DNA of 64,000 nt from Jannaschia faecimaris (GTDB taxonomy: Bacteria; Pseudomonadota; Alphaproteobacteria; Rhodobacterales; Rhodobacteraceae). The notes beneath the pieces are model-generated. The model saw only the letters and a program-made list of their open reading frames with translations, was not told the origin of the DNA and did not search any database. How positions within the stretch are numbered: the stretch's first letter is position 1; each line of letters opens with the position of its first letter. A program made the position numbers and the translations under genes. Positions 1-9,961 of this stretch are shown here, one piece after another. The stretch spans positions 94,008 to 158,007 of the forward strand of contig NZ_FNPX01000007.1 in the NCBI RefSeq assembly GCF_900107415.1, written 5' to 3'.

Positions 1-230
1 AGGTCTTCAGCCATTTCCTTCTCGGAAGGGACGAAGATAGACGGGTCGATGTCCAGGCCGACCAACTCGCCCTTGGCAGTGCAGGTCGCCTTGACCAGAC
101 CCGCGCCGGACTCGCCCGTGACAGTGATCGCGGACAGGTTGTCCTGCATCTCGCCCATCTTGGACTGCATTTCCTGCGCTTTCTTCATCATTCCGGCCAT
201 GTCGCCCAGGCCACCGAGTCCCTTGAACAT
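1..230 (-). CDS. ybaB: YbaB/EbfC family nucleoid-associated protein (partial)
   Basis: This gene runs off the left edge, and only its first 76 codons are present. The visible protein begins MFKGLGGLGDMAGMMKKAQE and continues with a glutamine/methionine-rich helix and a beta region, which is the YbaB/EbfC layout. Members are small dimeric DNA-binding proteins of the nucleoid, usually encoded beside dnaX and recR; dnaX is about 2 kb away here on the same strand, so two genes have come between them. The ATG at 230 has a purine-rich GAAAGGGATGACAG stretch upstream. recR is expected beyond the left edge, which is inference. Confidence 0.9.
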   Translation of the reverse strand, partial: MFKGLGGLGDMAGMMKKAQEMQSKMGEMQDNLSAITVTGESGAGLVKATCTAKGELVGLDIDPSIFVPSEKEMAED

Positions 231-529
231 CTGTCATCCCTTTCTTTGATCCGCTCACTCCGAGGTAGTGCTCAACGCCCCGCGCCGCAACCGCGTGTCG
301 CAGAGGTTGGACAGGTCGCCCCCACTGCAAGAGCCGTCGTCCGGCGGCGTCTCTCTTCGCAGGGTGGCCATTGCGATCTCCTTACATGGGTCGGTTTTCG
401 CCCGAACCACTGCCGGTCATCAGACTGAAAGGTCTCAAATTGCGCATATTTCGCGCTCGGTGGAATGCCCCGCTGCGGGACAGACCGTGTTGTGGTAGGG
501 TCTGAAAGATTCGGTGGAAGGAGCAGGGG
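231..529. other. Intergenic region, no gene recognised
   Basis: This 299-base stretch separates two divergent genes, ybaB to the left and the methyltransferase to the right, so it should hold both promoters. I found no convincing coding frame, tRNA or SAM/cobalamin riboswitch core. A purine-rich AAGGAGCAGGGG ribosome binding site directly precedes the methyltransferase ATG. Confidence 0.5.
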
Positions 530-1444
530 ATGACTAACAGCAATCTGCTTTCGAATGATCGCGTCTGGATTTCTTGGACCGGGATGGAGACCGATCTTAT
601 TTTCAACAAGGGTTACGATCTGCCGAATTTCGCTGCGTTCCCGATGATCGACAGCGCAGAAGGGCGGGACATGCTCGCGCGCTACTACGAAGATCTCATT
701 GCGATTGGCCGCGAAACCGGAACCGGGATCATTCTTGATACACCCACATGGATGGCCAACCCCGACCGTGCAAAAGGGGTCGGCTATGAGGCTGCGGATT
801 TGCCGCGGGTCACGCATGCCGGGGTCGCCTTGGCGCGCAGTGTGTCCGATTCAAACCCTGATGTCGCGACAAGGGTAAGCGTACAGATTGGTCCACGGGG
901 CGACGGTTACGAACCCGGTCTCTCGGCGGCGGAAGCATCGGCAAATTACCACGCACCACAGATTGACGCAGCGAGGGAGGCGGGCGCGGATATGGTCAGC
1001 GCCTACACACTGGGTGCGACCGGCGAAGCAATCGGCATCTCGACTGCCGCGAAGCGAGCAGGGATTCCCGCGCTCATCTCGTTTACGGTGGAAACCGATG
1101 GAAAGCTTGCCGACGGCACATCGCTGGCATCAGCGGTCGCCAATTTGGCAGAAGCCGCCGAGCCTGCAGCGATCATGGTCAATTGCGCGCACCCCGATCA
1201 CATCGCCCACGCTTTCGATGGCGGGGAATGGGAGGCCATGCTGACCGGCGTCATTGCGAATGCGTCCCGTCAAAGTCACGCCGAACTGGACGACTGCGAG
1301 GTTCTGGACGACGGAGATCCGGACGAACTGGGGCGACAGTTGGCAGACATGAGGCGCGCCCGCCCCGGTCTGCGTATCTTGGGAGGCTGTTGCGGGACCG
1401 ACTTGCGTCATCTACGCGCTGCTGCCGAAAGCGTCACGGGATGA
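530..1444 (+). CDS. Homocysteine S-methyltransferase family protein
   Basis: This 304-residue protein has the zinc-binding cysteines of the homocysteine S-methyltransferase (Pfam S-methyl_trans) barrel: Cys219 in VNCAHP and the Cys287-Cys288 pair in GGCCGTD near the C terminus. Family members move a methyl group from S-methylmethionine, betaine or a related donor to homocysteine, making methionine in the cytoplasm. A strong AAGGAG site precedes the ATG. The gene stands alone between ybaB and a dps-like gene on the opposite strand, so the context does not reveal the methyl donor. The fold assignment is firm; the exact substrate is unknown. Confidence 0.85.
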   Translation: MTNSNLLSNDRVWISWTGMETDLIFNKGYDLPNFAAFPMIDSAEGRDMLARYYEDLIAIGRETGTGIILDTPTWMANPDRAKGVGYEAADLPRVTHAGVALARSVSDSNPDVATRVSVQIGPRGDGYEPGLSAAEASANYHAPQIDAAREAGADMVSAYTLGATGEAIGISTAAKRAGIPALISFTVETDGKLADGTSLASAVANLAEAAEPAAIMVNCAHPDHIAHAFDGGEWEAMLTGVIANASRQSHAELDDCEVLDDGDPDELGRQLADMRRARPGLRILGGCCGTDLRHLRAAAESVTG

Positions 1445-1647
1445 GGTTGCCCGTGTGCCCTACGTAGTCAGCGCCGTCGCTGCCCCGTTGACCTGGTGCG
1501 TGCATACGTGGCGACGTTTTGCGGTTACCAGCAAGGACGGCCGGCCTGTTGCAAGCGGTCCGCAAGGGTCGCTCTCGCGTCGAAGCAACACGCATCGTAA
1601 GCGTTGACTTACTAATCGGGGCACCCCTCTTTCTCGAACAATACGTG

Positions 1648-2127
1648 TCAGGCGGCGGCGTTGGATCCGATGAACCATGTGTCCTTCTCGACCGTGCGGC
1701 TGACTTCGGTCAGCAGGTCGGCGGTATCTTCGTCACCTGCCGCGTCGGCGGCTTCCATGCCTTCGCGGATCATCTTGCCGAACGTCTTGAAACGCGAGAC
1801 CAACTCGGACACGTGATCATCCAGCGCCGTCAATTCGACCGGATAGGCGTCGAGCGTCGTCTTATCGGCCACGACCTGCGTCGTGCCTTTGGCAAAGCCG
1901 CCCATCAGGGCAACACGCTCGGCCATCATGTCGGTGCTCTCTCCAAGACGGGCCGAAACCTCGTCCAGCATTTCGTGCACGCCAATGAAGCCTTGGCCGC
2001 GCAGGTTCCAATGCGCCTGTTTGACGGCGAGGCGCAGATCAATGCCGACGGCAAGGCGTTCGTTGAGAACCTCGCACATCTGTTCCTGGGTCTGTTGATC
2101 GATTCCTGTGACAAAACTCTCGGGCAT
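1648..2127 (-). CDS. dps: Dps family DNA-binding ferritin-like protein
   Basis: At 159 residues this is normal Dps length. It carries the ferroxidase-type signatures KQAHWNLRG (about residues 36-44) and a DE...AR...ES pattern one helix later, followed by the late EK.TWF segment. Dps dodecamers bind DNA and oxidise ferrous iron with hydrogen peroxide, protecting DNA in stationary phase or oxidative stress. The N terminus is short, so DNA binding by a lysine-rich tail is not obvious. It lies downstream of dnaX on the same strand, but the 112-base gap suggests its own promoter. Confidence 0.9.
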   Translation of the reverse strand: MPESFVTGIDQQTQEQMCEVLNERLAVGIDLRLAVKQAHWNLRGQGFIGVHEMLDEVSARLGESTDMMAERVALMGGFAKGTTQVVADKTTLDAYPVELTALDDHVSELVSRFKTFGKMIREGMEAADAAGDEDTADLLTEVSRTVEKDTWFIGSNAAA

Positions 2128-2239
2128 ATAGGCTCTCCGGTTGTGTGATGCTTTGACTCAACAACAACTCGGACCGGGTTTCGGTTTCATCTTGCGCCAG
2201 AGAATCTTCGGTCACGGTACCCTCCGCACGCGACGCAGG

Positions 2240-3937
<1,698 letters not shown>

Positions 3938-3987
3938 TTGCCACCCTCCGGTCGAAGGACCAACCTAGGCCCAACGTCGGGCGGTTG

Positions 3988-4360
3988 CTAGAGTGTCCAG
4001 AGCACGATCCCGACCGTGGCGGCCCCGATCGAAAATACGGCTGCCATCATGGTAAAGTTCGTGTCGGACTGCACTTCGGCCTCGTGCGACTCGAGCCGGT
4101 TCTGCGCAGGGCAGGCATTCTTGCGCGCCGCCCAGAAAATCAGGAGTGCTGCGACGATGAACAGGGTCGATATGGATTTGGGCACCCAGGTTGGCTCGGC
4201 GGCCCCCAAACACGGCGCGCAGACCCACCGCAATCGCGATGGCGGCCATGCCGGTGCGCATCCAGCCCGCGAACGTGCGCTCGTTGGCCATTGCCGTGCG
4301 GTCCTCGGCCCAGTCGGTATGGTCTTGGGCGAGTTCGTTCTTGGCGGATTGGTCAGACAT
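3988..4360 (-). pseudogene. DUF202/YidH-like membrane protein, single-base frameshift
   Basis: The 5' part encodes DWAEDRT..ANERTFAGWMRTG and a first membrane helix, the DUF202 (YidH) hallmark. The frame is lost at a run of five G in coding sense (4203-4207). Dropping one G restores VFGAAEPTWVPKS and a continuous protein of about 123 residues with second and third membrane helices, ending GIVLWTL at 3988. DUF202 proteins are small inner-membrane proteins of unknown function. The lesion could be a true inactivation, a slippery site or an assembly error in the homopolymer. The gene lies between dnaX and the SRP RNA. Confidence 0.85.
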
Positions 4361-4512
4361 GGTGGGAAGTTAGGACTGTTGGGCGATTAGGCGAGCTGGG
4401 CGAAATCGTTGCACTTCGTCTTCGGGAGCTTACGCTTGGCGAAAGCCCCGGTCACACATCATGTCGTTGAGGAAGGAACCCGACAAATTCGCGAGATGAA
4501 AAAGCGGGATGG

Positions 4513-4608
4513 TGAGAGGCTGGACGACGACCCAAACGGGACTCGCTGTGGCTGCTTCCTTCCGGACCTGACCAGGTTGGCAAGACGCTTGCCCGCGCCA
4601 ACCTCTCA
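4513..4608 (-). ncRNA. ffs: Signal recognition particle RNA, small bacterial type
   Basis: On the minus strand the universally conserved SRP RNA apex is visible: CAGGTCCGGAAGGAAGCAGC, covering the GGAA tetraloop and the asymmetric loop that binds Ffh. The outer ends TGAGAGG and CCTCTCA pair with each other, giving a hairpin of roughly 96 nucleotides, close to the 4.5S size. It forms the RNA core of the particle that delivers nascent membrane proteins to the translocon. Ends are set from the closing helix and may be off by several bases. Confidence 0.93.
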
Positions 4609-4653
4609 CAGGTCAAATAGGACGCCCGAGGCGGGGATGCAACCTCAGTCGAT

Positions 4654-5358
4654 CTACTCTTCGAGCCGGACCCAGGCGTCGGCGGCAATATCTTCACCGC
4701 GTTCGTATAACCAGTGATTCTGTCCCTCCAGCCGCACGAGTTCGAAGGGATGACCGGCCGCCGCTATTGTCCGGCCCGCGTCACGGGCGGGGCCGAAGGG
4801 GAAAACCCGATCGACCGATCCGAGGTAGTGGCGGACGGGTACGCCGGTCTCGACCGCGATGACGTGTTCCTCCGACAAAGTTCCGGCGTGAACGGCGACT
4901 GCGCGCCAGGGGCCGTCGAAGCGGTTAGCCCAGACCTGCGCCGCGATTCCGCCCCGTAAGTGGTCGAAGTGGACGATCCGCGCGGTGTCCACCGGATAGA
5001 GCCCCGAAGCCGGCGCAAGTACGGCCAGCGCGCTGCGCGGATCGGGCAAGCCCTTGTCCCAACCCTGAATGCTGTCGAAATCGGGTGCGATCAGTACCAC
5101 GCCCTGCGCCGCAGCCACTTCGTGCCACATGTTGATCATGCTTTGCCCATTTCGGCCCGATCCGTGCAGAAGGATCAAAGTCGGACGCGGCGGCCCGTCA
5201 ACCGGACCGGCACCCCACCAGACGACGCCGCTGTCGATCCGGTACTGGGTGCCCTGCGTCGGGTCCGGCGAATAGCGGGTGCTGCGCGCATGAGAGGTCA
5301 GGTCTGTTCGGCTGATCTCCCGAAAACGGGCCGGGCCGCGGCGCAACAGTGGCGACAC
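4654..5358 (-). CDS. Alpha/beta hydrolase-like protein lacking the nucleophile serine
   Basis: This 234-residue protein shows the phospholipase/carboxylesterase-like fold: LILLHGSGRNG (oxyanion strand), LIAPDFD, and a late His in GQNHWLYE. The nucleophile elbow, normally GHSxGG, reads DHLRGG, so the serine codon is TTA (Leu) and the preceding Gly is Asp. Either change is one base from the expected codon (TCA, GGC). The protein may be catalytically dead, use another residue, or contain recent mutations. The start is GTG at 5358. It follows the ABC importer on the same strand, but a functional link is not shown. Confidence 0.75.
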   Translation of the reverse strand: MSPLLRRGPARFREISRTDLTSHARSTRYSPDPTQGTQYRIDSGVVWWGAGPVDGPPRPTLILLHGSGRNGQSMINMWHEVAAAQGVVLIAPDFDSIQGWDKGLPDPRSALAVLAPASGLYPVDTARIVHFDHLRGGIAAQVWANRFDGPWRAVAVHAGTLSEEHVIAVETGVPVRHYLGSVDRVFPFGPARDAGRTIAAAGHPFELVRLEGQNHWLYERGEDIAADAWVRLEE

Positions 5359-5383
5359 GCATCGTCATCGGCTCCGAGACCTC

Positions 5384-5569
5384 CTAAAGGTCGGCTTTGC
5401 CCAATAAGGGCAGGGCCATGAGTATGCCCCGTGCCTCAAGTGCCACTGGCACAGCAAGGGCAAGCACCCCCAACAGGATGATCAGGAGGGTCAGGCGAAG
5501 GGCGCGCGTGGGAAACTCCGGGTCAGGTCTGCCACGGAGTTCGCATTCGACCGTGACTACAATCGGGCG
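5384..5569 (-). CDS. Possible small membrane protein, in frame after the permease stop
   Basis: Directly after the permease TGA the same frame stays open for 61 codons and encodes a hydrophobic helix (TLLIILLGVLALAVPVAL) with a charged N-terminal side, then stops at 5384. No ATG, GTG or TTG lies in this frame before the helix, so initiation is unclear; ATT or a non-standard start, readthrough, or a point mutation of a longer permease are the options. The hydrophobicity argues against chance, but the missing start keeps this tentative. Confidence 0.3.
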   Translation of the reverse strand, partial: RPIVVTVECELRGRPDPEFPTRALRLTLLIILLGVLALAVPVALEARGILMALPLLGKADL

Positions 5570-6334
5570 TCAGCCGGGAGATCTCTCGGCCCAGCCCGCG
5601 AAAACGCGCTCCAAGAAGACCACGACATAGAACAGCGCTATGCCCAGCACCGCCAGCGCGATCAGCACGGCGAACATCAGCGGGTAATCCGCGTTGATTT
5701 TGCCTGAATCGAACAGGTGGCCCAGCCCGCGCCCATGCGGTTCGACGATCTCCATCAGGTTTGTGCCGATGAACGCCAGCGTGACCGCGACCTTCAGCGC
5801 GCCAAAGAACTCGGGCAGGGTCTTGGGCAGGGCGATCTTGCGGAAGATGGTGAACTTGGAGGCCCCGAGGCTGCGCAGGATATCGCGATATTCCGGCTCA
5901 AGCGTGCTCAACCCGATGCTGACTGATACGGCGATCGGGAAGAATGAGATCATGAAGGCGATCAGGATCGTGTTCAGGTCATGCTGCCCGATGAACAGTA
6001 GCGCGATCACCGGTACCACGGTGGCCTTGGGGATGGCGTTGAAGCCGACCAACAGGGGGTAGAGCGCCTCGCGCGCCGTGCGGCTGAAGCCCATGACCAT
6101 GCCCAGAAGGGTACCGAAGACAACAGCCAGAAGAAGGCCCGCGATGGTCCGCCAGAGCGTCTGCCAGCCGTATTCGAGGAAGAGCCATTTGTATTTCACG
6201 AAAGCGGGACCAAGGTCGCTGGGTGAAGCCATCTTGTAATTCGGCCAGCCATTCGCCCAGACCAGCAACTCCCACGCCAGCAGGAATGCGACGATGGCGG
6301 CGAGCGGCACGGCGATCTTGCGCAAGGTGTTCAT
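5570..6334 (-). CDS. ABC transporter permease, nitrate/sulfonate/pyrimidine type
   Basis: This 254-residue inner-membrane protein has about six helices and the BPD_transp_1 EAA loop near EPEYRDILRSLGASKFTIFRKIALP (about residues 145-170), with SsuC/ThiX-like size. It forms the channel of the importer encoded with the ATPase at 6331-7209 and the binding protein at 7268-8278. Its ATG overlaps the ATPase stop by four bases, showing translational coupling. The substrate is not set by the permease; NMT1-type systems carry sulfonates, nitrate, taurine, riboflavin or thiamine precursors. Confidence 0.9.
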   Translation of the reverse strand: MNTLRKIAVPLAAIVAFLLAWELLVWANGWPNYKMASPSDLGPAFVKYKWLFLEYGWQTLWRTIAGLLLAVVFGTLLGMVMGFSRTAREALYPLLVGFNAIPKATVVPVIALLFIGQHDLNTILIAFMISFFPIAVSVSIGLSTLEPEYRDILRSLGASKFTIFRKIALPKTLPEFFGALKVAVTLAFIGTNLMEIVEPHGRGLGHLFDSGKINADYPLMFAVLIALAVLGIALFYVVVFLERVFAGWAERSPG

Positions 6335-7209
6335 CGCGGGGCCTCCGTCGACGGGTCCTGCGCGGTGGCGGCCACATGTTCCGTCGGGGTGCCGGCGACG
6401 CCCGGCACGGCCCGGGGTTTATGGGCGGCCTCGGTTTCCCGCCCTTGGGCGATCTGAATTTCCCGGCGCAATTGGGCCAGCAACTCCACCGCCCGAGGGG
6501 CATAGAGATCATCGAGGCCCCGCGGCCCCGGCAAGTCGATTTCCACCACGGTCTGTGCCCGCGCCGGCCGGGCCGAGAACACCACTGTCCGGTCCGAGAG
6601 GAACACCGATTCCCGCAGGTCGTGGGTTATAAGCACGCAGGTGAATTTCTCCTTGGCCCGCAACTCGTGCATCGTTTGCCACAGGTCCTCGCGGGTGAAG
6701 GCGTCCAATGCGCCGAACGGCTCGTCCAGGATCAGAACCTCGGGGCGGTGCACGATGGAGCGGCAGAGTGAGGCGCGTTGGCGCATACCCCCCGACAGCT
6801 CCGAAGGTTTCTTGTCCTCGAACCCTTCGAGCCCTACCAGCGCCAGCAATTCGCGGGCGCGGTCCTGTTGCTGCACCTTCGACATAGACGTGCCGACGAT
6901 CTCCAGCGGCAGCATCACGTTCTGAAGGATCGTGCGCCATTCCAGAAGGACGGGGTTCTGAAAAGCCATGCCCACGGTCTTGCGCGGTCCGGTGACCGGC
7001 TGCCCGCCCAGGCGCACGATGCCCTGATCGGGTTTCATCAACCCGGCAATCAACCGCGTCAGCGTGGATTTCCCGCACCCCGATGGGCCGACGACGGCGG
7101 TAAAACTGCCCTCGGGCATGTCCATTGAGAGGTCGTCAAGAACCGGAAGCGGCCCCGCCGCCGTTTGATAGGCATGCGTGACGTGTTCGAGGGCGATCGG
7201 AAGGGACAT
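6331..7209 (-). CDS. ABC transporter ATP-binding protein, nitrate/sulfonate type
   Basis: This 292-residue ATPase has Walker A GPSGCGKST (about 40-48), signature LSGGMRQRASLCR, Walker B LILDEPFGALD and H-loop ITHDLRESVFL. It powers the importer with the neighbouring permease. The C-terminal tail of roughly 35 residues, rich in Ala, Thr and Pro (ending PSTEAPR), extends beyond the usual SsuB/TauB length and its role is unknown. A perfect stem-loop lies between this gene and the upstream binding-protein gene. Confidence 0.93.
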   Translation of the reverse strand: MSLPIALEHVTHAYQTAAGPLPVLDDLSMDMPEGSFTAVVGPSGCGKSTLTRLIAGLMKPDQGIVRLGGQPVTGPRKTVGMAFQNPVLLEWRTILQNVMLPLEIVGTSMSKVQQQDRARELLALVGLEGFEDKKPSELSGGMRQRASLCRSIVHRPEVLILDEPFGALDAFTREDLWQTMHELRAKEKFTCVLITHDLRESVFLSDRTVVFSARPARAQTVVEIDLPGPRGLDDLYAPRAVELLAQLRREIQIAQGRETEAAHKPRAVPGVAGTPTEHVAATAQDPSTEAPR

Positions 7210-7225
7210 GGCGGTCTTTCAAAGT

Positions 7226-7260
7226 CGGGGTGGCCATCCATTGAAACGGGGGCCACCCCG
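7226..7260 (-). terminator. Stem-loop between binding-protein and ATPase genes
   Basis: CGGGGTGGCC (7226-7235) and GGCCACCCCG (7251-7260) pair perfectly as a 10-bp stem with a 15-base loop, right after the binding-protein stop. There is no T-run, so mRNA 3'-end protection or partial termination is more likely than full termination. Confidence 0.65.
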
Positions 7261-7267
7261 GTTGCGA

Positions 7268-8278
7268 TTACTTCAGCATACGGTCCGACGCAGCGGGCAG
7301 GTAAGCGTCGGTGAAGTAAAGGGCGGCGTCCGGCTCGGTCTGGAACTCATAGACCATCTTTGTCTGCTCGATCGCGCTTGCCATTCTGTCCGCGTCGATG
7401 CCGCCAAGGCCGTTTTCCATGACGTAAGGCGTCAGGACGTTGGCGTCGATCGACAGTTGCAATCGGCGTTCCTCCAGATCGGTATCGCCGGCCGGATTGC
7501 GGTCGATCACGGCCTGAGCACCCATGGCCGGGTCCGCGATGACGTCTTTCCAGCCCTTGGCGACCGCGCGCAGGAAGCCGGTGACGGCTTCGGGGTTGGC
7601 CTCGGCGAAGTCGGTGTTGACGATGATCGCGTTGCCGTAAAGCTCGAGTCCGTGATCGGCCATCAGGATTGTCGAGATGTCGTCCTCCGGCACGCCCAGG
7701 CGCACGAGGTTGAGGTAGGACGAGAAGCTGAAGCCGGTCACGGCGTCGACTTCACCCTCGGCCAGCATGGGTTCACGGGTCGGGAACCCGACCGGCTCCA
7801 CCGTGACCTTGCTGACATCGATGCCGGCGGTTTCGGCGAAGATCGGGAACTGCGCCCAGGCCCCGTCGGGGGGCGGCGCGCCCAGAACGTGGTTTTCAAG
7901 GTCCTTTGGTTCCGACACGCCTTGCGACTTGCGACCCACGATGGCGAAGGGCGGCTTGTCGTAGATCATCATCACGGCCGTGACGGGTGCCCCTGGATTC
8001 TGGTCGAGGAACCGCATCAGCGAATTGATGTCGGCGAATCCGACCGGGAAGGCCCCGGTCGCGACCTTCGGTATCGCGTCGAGCGAGCCTTGGCCGGCGC
8101 TGATCTCGACCGAAAGGTCTTCGGCGGCGAAATGGCCGTTGTCGACGGCGGCGAAGTAAGCTGCGGAAGGGCCCTCGAATTTCCAGTCGAGTGCGAAAGG
8201 CATCTCGGTCTGGGCGGCGACAGGCGCGGCGAGCGTGAGAGCAGCCACAAAGCTGCTGAATTTGATGAACATCTGCAA
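7268..8278 (-). CDS. NMT1/THI5-like ABC substrate-binding protein
   Basis: This 336-residue periplasmic protein has a Sec signal peptide (MFIKFSSFVAALTLAAPVAAQ, cut near residue 22) and the NMT1/SsuA-like opening FALDWKFEGPSAAYFAAVDNG, which resembles binding proteins for pyrimidine precursors, sulfonates or nitrate. It captures the substrate for the ABC importer encoded downstream. The next gene starts 58 bases later beyond a stem-loop, as expected where binding protein is needed in excess. I saw no TPP riboswitch in front, so a thiamine role is not supported. nudC is divergent. Confidence 0.88.
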   Translation of the reverse strand: MQMFIKFSSFVAALTLAAPVAAQTEMPFALDWKFEGPSAAYFAAVDNGHFAAEDLSVEISAGQGSLDAIPKVATGAFPVGFADINSLMRFLDQNPGAPVTAVMMIYDKPPFAIVGRKSQGVSEPKDLENHVLGAPPPDGAWAQFPIFAETAGIDVSKVTVEPVGFPTREPMLAEGEVDAVTGFSFSSYLNLVRLGVPEDDISTILMADHGLELYGNAIIVNTDFAEANPEAVTGFLRAVAKGWKDVIADPAMGAQAVIDRNPAGDTDLEERRLQLSIDANVLTPYVMENGLGGIDADRMASAIEQTKMVYEFQTEPDAALYFTDAYLPAASDRMLK

Positions 8279-8477
8279 TCTCCCCTGAGTTCGGCCGCCA
8301 GAGTTTCGATTTACCGACCGGTGAGGGCCAGAGGTGGCGGCAAACGAGGGGAGGCTGCACGCGAGAGTGCGACCGTTTCAAGCGATTCTTAGCTCAGATG
8401 CCCAGTTTTGGGGCGCGTGGGGCCTTGCCCCCGACCCTCGGATACTCTTGGAAAGGGAAAATTTTGGGAGCCGAGCG

Positions 8478-9419
8478 ATGAAACACGCCGAGACCGTCAC
8501 CTTCGGGGGCGGAGGACTGGACCGTGCAGAGGATCTGCGCCGCCATCCCGAGATCCTTGAAACATTGCCGGTGAAAACCTTGCCGATGTGGCGCGGCAAG
8601 CCGCTGATGAATGCGGCGCGCGATGGGTTGGCGTTGATGGACGGCCATGCCTTCGCCAATCTTGGCACGCCTGTTCTGCTGGGACGGGTCGAAGAGGCCG
8701 CAGTTTTCGCGCGCGACATCTCGCGGCTGGAGGTCACGGGGGTCGCCGACACGCTGGGCGCTTTCATCGACGACAGCGAGCAGACGCATTCGGATCTGCC
8801 CGAGGGGACGGCGTTCTGTGAGTTGCGCCAGATGATGACCCGGCTTGCGGCGTTCGATGCGGAGCTTGCGGCGACGGCGCGCGGGGTACTGGAATGGCAC
8901 CGCACACATGGTTTCTGCGCCAATTGCGGGGTCGAAACGCAGGTCGGCAAAGCCGGCTGGATGCGAGCCTGTGCGGGGTGCGGACGCGCGCATTTCCCAC
9001 GCACCGACCCGGTGGTGATCATGCTTGTGACGCGGGGCAATTCCGTCCTGCTGGGCCGGTCGCCGGGCTGGCCCGACGGATTTTTCAGCTGCCTTGCCGG
9101 GTTCATGGAACCGGGCGAGACGATGGAAGCCGCCGTGCGCCGCGAAGTCTGGGAGGAGACGGGTGTGCGCGTTGGGCCGGTCAACTACCTTGCCAGTCAG
9201 CCTTGGCCATTCCCCGGCAGCCTGATGTTCGGTGCTCACGGCGAGGCGATCAGTGAAACCATCGAGATCGACCCGGAGGAAATCGCCGAAGCCCTCTGGC
9301 TCAGTCGCGAAGAACTTGCGGAGGTTTTTGCCGGAACTCATCCGCGCATCCTGCCCGCCCGCGAGGGGGCGATCGCACATTTTCTTCTGAAGAACTGGTT
9401 GGCCGACACGCTGACATAA
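8478..9419 (+). CDS. nudC: NAD+ diphosphatase NudC
   Basis: This 313-residue protein has a four-cysteine zinc ribbon (Cys147, 150, 165, 168), a Nudix box starting G208FMEPGETMEAAVRREVWEE, and SQPWPFPGS at 240-248, the array that marks NudC within the Nudix family. It hydrolyses NAD(H) to NMN and AMP and in bacteria can remove NAD caps from RNA 5' ends. I chose the ATG at 8478, since the frame upstream to 8334 lies in the divergent promoter region and does not look like NudC. SRPBCC follows after 63 bases. Confidence 0.95.
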   Translation: MKHAETVTFGGGGLDRAEDLRRHPEILETLPVKTLPMWRGKPLMNAARDGLALMDGHAFANLGTPVLLGRVEEAAVFARDISRLEVTGVADTLGAFIDDSEQTHSDLPEGTAFCELRQMMTRLAAFDAELAATARGVLEWHRTHGFCANCGVETQVGKAGWMRACAGCGRAHFPRTDPVVIMLVTRGNSVLLGRSPGWPDGFFSCLAGFMEPGETMEAAVRREVWEETGVRVGPVNYLASQPWPFPGSLMFGAHGEAISETIEIDPEEIAEALWLSREELAEVFAGTHPRILPAREGAIAHFLLKNWLADTLT

Positions 9420-9482
9420 GGCCTCCTCTTTGCCGGCAGCCGTGCGGAGGATAAGGAGGAGATCAGTCAAGGAGAGACCCCA

Positions 9483-9938
9483 ATGAAATTCGTCGCCACC
9501 GAGGATGTAGCCGCCCCGATCGACGCCGTCTGGGCGAGGGTTTGTGATCTTGAGGCTTTCGAAAGACGCGCGGCGCAGCGGGTCGGCGGCATCCGGCGCA
9601 ATCCGTCGGGGCCTCCGGGACAGGGCACTGAATGGACCGGTACGGCCGAGATCATGGGCAAGACCCGCGCAATCACGGTGACCGCGGCCACGCTGGCGGC
9701 CCCGACGCAGTTGGTGGCCGAGGCCGTGACGGACGGGATGAACATCACAATCCAGGTCGAGCTTGTCGGGTTAGGGCCGCGGTTGACCCGCCTCACCGTG
9801 ACCAGCGAGGGCAAGGCCCGCAGCCTGACGGCGCGCCTGATGTTGCAATCGGCCAAGTTGGCCCGGAAGACTATGGCCAAGCGCTACAAGGCGCGGATCG
9901 CGGACTTCGCGTCGCGGGTGGAGAAGACGGCGGGCTGA
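9483..9938 (+). CDS. SRPBCC family protein
   Basis: This 151-residue protein opens MKFVATEDVAAPIDAVWARV, the first strand and helix of the SRPBCC/polyketide-cyclase (START-like) fold, which forms a deep hydrophobic ligand pocket. Its size matches a single domain. The ligand is unknown. It follows nudC with an AAGGAGAG-type ribosome binding site about 7 bases before the ATG and converges on pheA with a 23-base gap, so little room exists for a terminator between them. Confidence 0.8.
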   Translation: MKFVATEDVAAPIDAVWARVCDLEAFERRAAQRVGGIRRNPSGPPGQGTEWTGTAEIMGKTRAITVTAATLAAPTQLVAEAVTDGMNITIQVELVGLGPRLTRLTVTSEGKARSLTARLMLQSAKLARKTMAKRYKARIADFASRVEKTAG

Positions 9939-9961
9939 GCCCCGAATTAGGTTTCGCGCGC

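Noticed and set aside
231..529. SAM-type riboswitch upstream of the methyltransferase
   Set aside because: I searched for SAM-II and SAH cores by eye and found no convincing match; the gap can be explained by two divergent promoters.
7178..8392. 404-codon plus-strand frame over the ABC binding-protein gene
   Set aside because: Antisense to a protein with a signal peptide and clear family match; the frame has no recognisable domain.
8279..8477. TPP riboswitch in front of the NMT1-type importer
   Set aside because: No conserved CTGAGA/ACCTGA-type core was seen on either strand, so a thiamine link was not claimed.
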